Assembly: GCF_000011345.1 (NCBI RefSeq)
Contig: NC_004113.1
Span: 2,271,001-2,335,000, forward strand
Direction of reading: 5' to 3'
Length of the DNA stretch: 64,000 nucleotides
DNA from: Thermosynechococcus vestitus BP-1
GTDB lineage: Bacteria > Cyanobacteriota > Cyanobacteriia > Thermosynechococcales > Thermosynechococcaceae
Part shown: positions 58,065 to 64,000 of the stretch, piece by piece
Position numbering within the stretch: position 1 is the first letter of the stretch
Layout of the letters: each line of letters starts with the position of its first letter
Program-made: the position numbers and the translations under genes
Notes under the pieces: generated by a model
The model's database searches: none
Told to the model about the DNA's origin: nothing
Seen by the model: only the letters and a program-made list of their open reading frames with translations

Positions 58065-58244
58065 ATGGAAACGGAATTTATCCGTCTCACCCTACCACGA
58101 CACAACCTTTCCCAGCCTTTCCATGATGCCATCGAACAGGCCCTGCAAGCCCATGGTCAGCCCCTCCGCTGGGCAATTACTGGCACCACCCCCACTGATT
58201 TAACAGTTGAAGCCGTTGTTCTCAAAACCCCACCCCCCTCTTGA
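58065..58244 (+). CDS. Small hypothetical protein
   Basis: 59 codons: METEFIRLTLPRHNLSQPF and DAIEQALQAHGQPLRWAIT, ending in VVLKTPPPS. The beta-helix-beta pattern and coding-like composition, plus a 15-bp gap after pphA, favour a real gene. No family recognised. It ends 35 bp before cobO. Confidence 0.5.
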   Translation: METEFIRLTLPRHNLSQPFHDAIEQALQAHGQPLRWAITGTTPTDLTVEAVVLKTPPPS

Positions 58245-58278
58245 TACAATCCCTCTAGGTTCTTTTATTTACCCTCCT

Positions 58279-59412
58279 ATGACCCGTGCAGGTATTGGCA
58301 TTCAAACCGCTCAAATTCGACCCGGACGAGTGAGCGGCCAACTCCATGTCTATGACGGTGCCGGTAAAGGAAAATCTCAAGCCGCTCTTGGTGTTGTTCT
58401 GCGCTCCATTGGCCTGGGTATTGCCTCTGCATGGCCCACTCGCGTACTGCTGTTGCGCTTTCTCAAAGGACCCGGTCGTGCCTACGCCGAAGATGCCGCC
58501 ATTGAAGCTCTGCAACGGGGGTTTCCTCACTTAATTGATCAAGTGCGGACAGGACGAGCCGAATACTTCACTGCTGAGCAAATTACCAAATTCGATCGCC
58601 AAGAGGCACAGCGGGGCTGGGATATTGCTAAGGGGGCGATCGCCTCTGGTCTCTATTCCGTCATTGTTTTAGATGAACTCAACCCTGTCTTAGATTTAGG
58701 CCTTTTGCCCGTTGATGAAGTCGTCAACACCCTCCGCCGCAAGCCCGAACATCTAGAGATTATTGCCACTGGCCGCGGCGCCCCTGCCCAGCTTCTGCAA
58801 ATTGCTGACCTCCACTCCGAGATGCGTCCCCTTGTTCATCCCACTGCCCAAGAGCAGGGCATTGAGGGGATTGAAATCTATACGGGTGACGGTAAAGGTA
58901 AGTCCACCAGTGCCCTCGGCAAAGCCCTGCAAGCGATCGGCAAAGGAATTAGCCGCGACCAATCCCACCGTGTCCTGATTCTCCAATGGCTCAAGGGAGG
59001 GCAAGGCTATACCGAAGATGCCGCGATCGCTGCCCTCAAGGAAAGCTATCCCCATTTAGTGGATCACCACCGCTGTGGTCGGGATGCCATTGTCTGGCGC
59101 GGTCAACAGCAGGAAATTGACTACATTGAAGCCGAACGCGGCTGGGAAATTGCCCAAGCTGCCATTGCCTCCGGGCTTTACAAAACAATTATTCTCGACG
59201 AACTCAACCCCACCGTTGACCTTGAACTTTTGCCCGTCGAACCCATTGTGCAAACACTCCTACGCAAGCCACGCACCACTGAAATTATCATTACCGGTCG
59301 CTGCAAATATCCCCCCGCCTACTTTGAACTCGCCAGCGTTCACTCGGAGATGATCTGCCACAAGCACTATGCTGAGAAGGGCGTTGATCTCAAGCGCGGC
59401 GTTGATTTCTAA
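58279..59412 (+). CDS. cobO: Cob(I)yrinic acid a,c-diamide adenosyltransferase, tandem duplicated domains
   Basis: 377 residues from the ATG at 58279. Two complete CobO/BtuR domains in one chain. P-loop VYDGAGKGKSQAALG lies near residue 25 and IYTGDGKGKSTSALG near 203. Each is followed by RVLLLRFLKG/RVLILQWLKG and SGLYSVIVLDELNPVLDLG / SGLYKTIILDELNPTVDLE. Normal CobO has one domain of about 190 residues and acts as a dimer, so this is a covalent dimer. Transfers adenosyl to cobalamin precursors. Its stop overlaps the convergent arsR relic. Confidence 0.92.
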   Translation: MTRAGIGIQTAQIRPGRVSGQLHVYDGAGKGKSQAALGVVLRSIGLGIASAWPTRVLLLRFLKGPGRAYAEDAAIEALQRGFPHLIDQVRTGRAEYFTAEQITKFDRQEAQRGWDIAKGAIASGLYSVIVLDELNPVLDLGLLPVDEVVNTLRRKPEHLEIIATGRGAPAQLLQIADLHSEMRPLVHPTAQEQGIEGIEIYTGDGKGKSTSALGKALQAIGKGISRDQSHRVLILQWLKGGQGYTEDAAIAALKESYPHLVDHHRCGRDAIVWRGQQQEIDYIEAERGWEIAQAAIASGLYKTIILDELNPTVDLELLPVEPIVQTLLRKPRTTEIIITGRCKYPPAYFELASVHSEMICHKHYAEKGVDLKRGVDF

Positions 59413-59734
59413 GAACAGACACAAGCCGGCACTATCTCCCCCACTGTAAACTGCTGCAAATAGGCGATGACAGTTGCAAATTGGGGCCGATCTAAGCGGT
59501 CATAAACCCACCGCCCCTGTTGGCGCGACAGCACGAGATTGACTTGCCGCAGTGCCCACAGATGAAACGAGAGCTTTGAGGGCCGCAGGTGCAGGCGATC
59601 GCACAGATCACAGACACACAGTTCCTCCCGATGAGGATCTCAATGACTTTCAAGGGCAAGGGCTCCCCAAGGGCATGGAGGGCCAACTGAATCTCAGCGG
59701 GATATTCCTGATAAATCCCTGAAGCAACCATCAC
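59409..59734 (-). pseudogene. ArsR/SmtB family metalloregulator with a frameshift
   Basis: The start reads YPAEIQLALHALGEPLPLKVIEIL. About 59630 the frame shifts by one base, and the continuation is LCVCDLCDRLHLRPSKLSFHL then RQVNLVLSRQQGRWVYDRLD, ending EIVPACVCS. Together they form a complete ArsR winged helix with the As(III)-type ELCVCDL motif, broken at exactly that motif. A single lesion suggests very recent loss or a sequencing error. No arsenic or metallothionein gene is adjacent. The stop lies inside the cobO stop on the other strand. Confidence 0.8.
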
Positions 59735-59963
59735 TGCACCGGAGAGGGAACACTCAGGAGCTGGCGAAACTGCTCCCCTCTTTGAGCCGTATTGACGGGT
59801 TGAGGCGCTTGACTCCGATCAATGGCTTGGCGCAATTAACCAATCCTGCTTGGTACAGGGGATCATCAATGTCACCCCCCTATCCAAAACCAGTCATCCC
59901 TTAGACGTTTCTTAAAAGTCAAGACCCCACCCAGAGAACCTAGATGGGGTAGCTTAAATATTT
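59735..59963. other. Spacer between arsR relic and 5S rRNA
   Basis: About 230 bp with no gene. The CCACCCAGAGAACCTAGATGGGG area at 59929-59950 could fold weakly and may mark rRNA transcript termination on the minus strand. No long T-run was found. Confidence 0.35.
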
Positions 59964-60083
59964 TGCCTAGCACCGAGCTATTTTTGCAGGAGGCGACCCT
60001 CCTACTATCTTCACCGCTGCGACGTTTCACCTCTGAGTTCGGGATGGATCAGCGTGGTTCCGCCGCGCTATAGGCACTAGGCA
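59964..60083 (-). rRNA. rrf: 5S ribosomal RNA
   Basis: Minus-strand text starts CCTAGTGCCTATAGCGC, contains the conserved CCGAACTCAGAGGTGAAAC loop and ends GCTCGGTGCTAGGCA. The ends pair to form helix I. Ends accurate to a few bases. Last gene of the rRNA operon, about 125 bp after 23S. Confidence 0.93.
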
Positions 60084-60336
60084 AAGTCTTAATTTTCAGT
60101 TGAGAACCTAGACTAAGGAGTTGCTAGATAAGTTCAACGAAAATAACCTTTCAACTAAATAGCAATTGTCAGTACAGTTAATTCACTCAGACACCTGTTG
60201 ATTGATGAGGTCAAGCCCTCGGTCTATTAGTACTCCTAGACTTCATCCATTACTGGACTTCCATCGGGAGCCTATTAACGGGTGTTCTACCCGTGACCTT
60301 ACTGGCTTATGCCATGGGAGCACTCATCTTGAGGTG

Positions 60337-60370
<34 letters not shown>

Positions 60371-60512
60371 CTCCGCACATGGCTACCCTGCGTTTACCGT
60401 TGGCACGATAACAGGTACACCAGAGGTGCGTTCCTCCCGGTCCTCTCGTACTAAGGAGGACTCCTCTCAATGCTCCTACGCCTGCACCGGATATGGACCG
60501 AACTGTCTCACG

Positions 60513-61257
60513 CATGTTGATCTCGTATCACTACGAGCATGGACTATATCTTCATCCTGACTCTCGCCATTGACGAATCAGGAGCCGACATTTGATGTCT
60601 CTGACAAGCTCAGAGCATCTCAGCTTACGCTTGATGGCTAACTCAAGCCTAGGCTTCAGTCTCTACGGGATCAAGAGTTGTCGTGATCTCAAGAACTGCT
60701 CCACTTGGTCAGAAGGAATAGAACGCTTTCTAGAAGCATTCAGTTCACCAAAGCGGTCCACTTTTTGAGCAAGTTTCAGGAACTGCTCAGGCGTTAATCG
60801 CCTTGAGTGAACCACCTCCTGTAGAACAGTAATTGCTAAATCACATTGTGGCTTCTTTATCTTCAGGTAACTGCGTAGAGTCACCAGCACGTCTAAAACA
60901 GATGGTGTATCAACGATGGCATATTCACTCACGCCATCTTTTCGATCCCTCACGAATCCTACTTGGAAGATTGATTTTAACCACTCCAAGAAGGAACGAT
61001 GAGAAGAAGGCTGAAAAAAGGTGATACTAGCACGAATTTGATAGCCAAGGACATAGTCCTTGCGTCGCACTAGTTGCAGATTGATACAACCATCAGCATC
61101 CAGAAAGCCAGCAATGTAACTCAGCGTTAAGTTGTCCGTCACGAGACCCTTGCTTACCCTCGGTATTGTCTCAACCAGCCGTTCGGTCACTGATTAAGAT
61201 TCTACCGATTTTAGTCGGTTTGCTGCTCCACATTACTGTGGAGTGACGCAATGATTT
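60513..61257 (-). other. Group I intron in 23S rRNA (site equivalent to E. coli 2593)
   Basis: Exon text reads GGGTTCAGAACGT / CGTGAGACAG once the intron is removed, restoring the universal sequence. The upstream exon ends in U and the intron ends in G (…CAACATG), as group I splicing requires. Core elements on the minus strand: early hairpins CTCCACA-GTAA-TGTGGAG and ACCGA-CTAAAA-TCGGT, an R-like CAGAGACATCAAATGTCGGC, and the P7-type AAGATATAGTCC (60541-60552). The ORF lies between 67 nt of 5' and about 150 nt of 3' intron RNA. Confidence 0.92.
60663..61190 (-). CDS. LAGLIDADG homing endonuclease, I-CreI-like
   Basis: 175 residues with one LAGLIDADG motif (YIAGFLDADG, residues 25-34), hence a homodimer-type enzyme. 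Aligned from memory with I-CreI: Asp33, Gln60 and Lys112 match catalytic Asp20, Gln47 and Lys98, and VGFVRDR matches VGYVRDR. The later text EQFLKLAQKVDRFGELNASRKR matches the I-CreI C-terminal helices. It would cut intronless 23S genes at the insertion site and drive intron spread. Catalytic residues are intact, so it is probably active, and thermostable given its host. Confidence 0.93.
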   Translation of the reverse strand: MTERLVETIPRVSKGLVTDNLTLSYIAGFLDADGCINLQLVRRKDYVLGYQIRASITFFQPSSHRSFLEWLKSIFQVGFVRDRKDGVSEYAIVDTPSVLDVLVTLRSYLKIKKPQCDLAITVLQEVVHSRRLTPEQFLKLAQKVDRFGELNASRKRSIPSDQVEQFLRSRQLLIP

Positions 61258-61280
61258 ACGTTCTGAACCCAGCTCACGTA

Positions 61281-61315
<35 letters not shown>

Positions 61316-61332
61316 GTACTACCGCCCCAGGT

Positions 61333-61392
<60 letters not shown>

Positions 61393-61466
61393 CAGCCTGT
61401 TATCCCTAGAGTAACTTTTATCCGTTGAGCGACGGCCCTTCCACGCGGAACCGTCGGATCACTAAG

Positions 61467-61516
<50 letters not shown>

Positions 61517-61547
61517 ATGCCTTTGCACTCTACGGCTGATTTCCGAC

Positions 61548-61581
<34 letters not shown>

Positions 61582-61582
61582 A

Positions 61583-61619
<37 letters not shown>

Positions 61620-61854
61620 AAACTGTTCCTTCGCTGGCTAACAGCAGAAGGTTAGAATTCTAGCCTTGCCAGAGTGGTATCTCACTGGCGACTCCATATC
61701 CCCCGCAAGGGATACTTCAACGTCTCCCACCTATCCTGCGCAAGCAAAGCCCGAACCCAATTCCAGGCTACAGTAAAGCTTCATAGGGTCTTTCTGTCCG
61801 GGTGCAGGTAGTCCGCATCTTCACAGACACTTCTATTTCGCCGAGCCTCTCTCC

Positions 61855-61966
<112 letters not shown>

Positions 61967-61994
61967 CGCCAGCTTCGCTTGCGCTGACCGGCTT

Positions 61995-62027
<33 letters not shown>

Positions 62028-63823
62028 CCCATACATCGTCTTACGACTTAGCGGAGACCTGTGTTTTTGGTAAACAGTCGCCTGGGCCTCTTCACTGCGA
62101 CCACCTCTCGGTGGCACCCCTTCTCCCGAAGTTACGGGGCCATTTTGCCGAGTTCCTTAGAGAGAGTTATCTCGCGCCCCTTGGTATACTCTACCCCCCC
62201 ACCTGTGTCGGTTTCGGGTACGGGTATCTTGGCTTAACGTGCTTAGAGCTTTTCTTGGAAGCATGACATCAATCACTTCCCCACCGTAGTGGGTCGTACT
62301 CCTGCCTCAGCTCAGAGCGTTTTCACCGCTCCTCAACACCTCGGACAGTTGAACCGGTAACCAACATCCGGCTGATCTAGCCTTCTTCGTCCCTCTGCAC
62401 AAACCAAGATGAGTACTGGAATATTGACCAGTTGTCCATCGACTACGCCTTTCGGCCTCGCCTTAGGTCCCGACTAACCCTTCGCGGACGAGCCTTCCGA
62501 AGGAACCCTTGGGGTTTCGGGGCATTGGATTCTCACCAATGTTTTCGCTACTCAAGCCGGCATTCTCACTTCTGCTTCGTCCACACCTGCTTACGCTAGT
62601 GCTTCAAACTAGTGCAGAACGCTCCCCTACCACTTACGTAGTAAGTCCACAGCTTCGGTACATCACTTAGTCCCGTTCATTTTCGGCGCAGGAACGCTTG
62701 ACCAGTGAGCTATTACGCACTCTTTTAAGGATGGCTGCTTCTAGGCAAACCTCCTGGTTGTCTGAGCATCCCCACCTCCTTTGCCACTTAGTGATGATTT
62801 GGGGACCTTAGCTGGTGGTCTGGGCTGTTTCCCTCTCGACGATGAAGCTTATCCCCCACCGTCTGACTGGCTGTGTGTACACAGGGTATTCAGAGTTTGA
62901 CTCGATTTGGTACCGCTCTCGCAGCCCGCACCGAATCAGTGCTTTACCCCCCTGCTATAATCACAACCGCTATGCCTCAACATATTTCGGGGAGAACCAG
63001 CTAGCTCCGGGTTCGATTGGCATTTCACCCCTAACCACAGCTCATCCGCCGATTTTTCAACATCGGTCGGTGCGAACCTCCACTTGGTGTTACCCAAGCT
63101 TCATTCTGGCCATGGTTAGATCACCCGGGTTCGGGTCTATAAGTACTGACAAACGCCCTATTCAGACTCGCTTTCGCTATGGCTTCGGCATTTTTGCCTT
63201 AACCTGCCAGTACCTATAAGTCGCCGGCTCATTCTTCAACAGGCACGCCGTCACTCGTTAAATCGAGCTTCGACTGCTTGTAAGCCTACGGTTTCATGCT
63301 CTATTTCACTCCCCTTCCGGGGTTCTTTTCACCTTTCCCTCGCGGTACTATGCGCTATCGGTCACACAGGAGTATTTAGCCTTACGAGGTGGTCCTCGCA
63401 GATTCATCCGGAATTCCACGTGCTCCGGACTACTCGGGATACAGCTAGGATTGTTAAGCTTTCGACTACAGGACTTTCACCTTCTCTGGTGTAGCATTCC
63501 ACTACTTCGTCTAGCCGCCCAATTCCATGTTGCTGTCCCACGACCCCAACGGGCAAGCCCGTTGGTTTAGGCTGTTCCCCTTTCGCTCGCCGCTACTAAG
63601 GGAATCGAGTTTTCTTTCTTTTCCTCTGGCTACTAAGATGTTTCAGTTCGCCAGGTTCGCCCTCTAACGTTATGGATTGGCGTTAGAGTTACTGGGTTGC
63701 CCCATTCGGAGACCTCCGGATCAAAGCTTGTTTCCAGCTCCCCGAAGCGTATCGTCGGTATCCACGTCCTTCATCGCCTCTGTGTGCCTAGGTATCCACC
63801 GTAGGCTCTTTGTAGCTTGACCA

Positions 63824-63968
63824 CAGTCAACATTGGTGTCTGTGTTTCTAGATAGAACAAATGATCGTTCTACCTAAGATAACTACCTGACTAATCGCTA
63901 TTTAGTTTTCAAGGTTCTGTTACTAGCGTTTCGCTGAGCAGACACGTCATCCCATCAATGGTTTGACG
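63824..63968 (-). other. Internal transcribed spacer between tRNA-Ala and 23S rRNA
   Basis: 145 bp. Contains GAACGATCATTTGTTC, an imperfect palindrome (63856-63872 region), probably part of the processing stem ahead of 23S. No other gene. Confidence 0.7.
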
Positions 63969-64000
63969 TGGAGGTAAGCGGACTCGAACCGCTGACCCCC
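63969..64000 (-). tRNA. tRNA-Ala, 3' part only (window edge)
   Basis: Minus-strand text GGGGGTCAGCGGTTCGAGTC then CGCTTACCTCCA gives the T arm (AGCGG-TTCGAGT-CCGCT) and the 3' acceptor strand. The acceptor base at position 70 is U, consistent with the G3-U70 pair that marks alanine tRNAs. Position upstream of 23S also fits. The 3' CCA is not encoded. The anticodon is outside the window, so identity rests on the acceptor stem. Confidence 0.78.

Noticed and set aside
60513..61257. Intervening sequence of the non-splicing type, or an IS, in 23S
   Set aside because: Exon ends (U before, G at the end), P7-type AAGATATAGTCC and an I-CreI-like ORF point to a group I intron.
62815..63219. 134-codon frame and several shorter ones in the rRNA region
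   Set aside because: They lie within 23S rRNA exons and are antisense to conserved rRNA helices.

Overview
The window comes from a thermophilic unicellular cyanobacterium of the Thermosynechococcus group. Three things support this. The octamer GCGATCGC (HIP1) recurs throughout most of the DNA. Cyanobacterial hallmark genes are present: ferrochelatase with a light-harvesting-like tail, a free high-light-inducible protein, a phylloquinone-pathway prenyltransferase, GuaB3, a bestrophin-like channel and a tandem CobO. The 240-residue PP2C phosphatase at 57327-58049 matches, from memory, the structurally studied tPphA of T. elongatus/vestitus.

Layout. 1-11640 is core genome: end of purQ, a MarC-like protein, an NlpC/P60 peptidase, guaB3, a pnp-glyS pair, a hydrolase-like protein, a candidate small RNA, a decayed ribbon-helix-helix gene and menA. 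11660-13597 is a GNAT acetyltransferase gene split by a 1317-bp tnpB-only IS200/IS605-type element whose ends I can place to the base, because removing it restores the reading frame. 13660-20934 carries nitroreductase-like, thrS, response regulator, recR, prfC and galE genes. 21459-31140 has hli with its terminator, a bestrophin, an unusual P-type ATPase, a decayed integrase, Hsp70, hemH and argC. 31343-37458 has an HPt protein, a DUF1995 protein, a Ser/Thr kinase, lpxA and ubiD.

37639-45098 is a foreign, GC-rich, HIP1-poor defence island. It holds an intact type I restriction-modification system (hsdR-hsdS-hsdM, all on the minus strand) and a HepT-MntA toxin-antitoxin pair. Both are bracketed by fragments of a second, unrelated type I system: an HsdM C-terminus on one side and an HsdR DUF3387 C-terminus on the other. 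The arrangement looks like one system inserted into, or replacing the middle of, an older one.

45787-59412 returns to core genes: recO, two MFS transporters, a SpoIIE-type phosphatase, a complete tnpA+tnpB IS200/IS605 element, mutS, an ABC1 kinase, pphA and a tandem-domain cobO. A frameshifted arsR follows. From 59964 to the end is the distal part of an rRNA operon on the minus strand: partial tRNA-Ala, 23S and 5S. The 23S gene is interrupted by a 745-nt group I intron at the position equivalent to E. coli 2593. The intron encodes a single-motif LAGLIDADG protein that aligns with I-CreI, whose Chlamydomonas chloroplast intron sits at the same site. This intron is the most notable object in the window.
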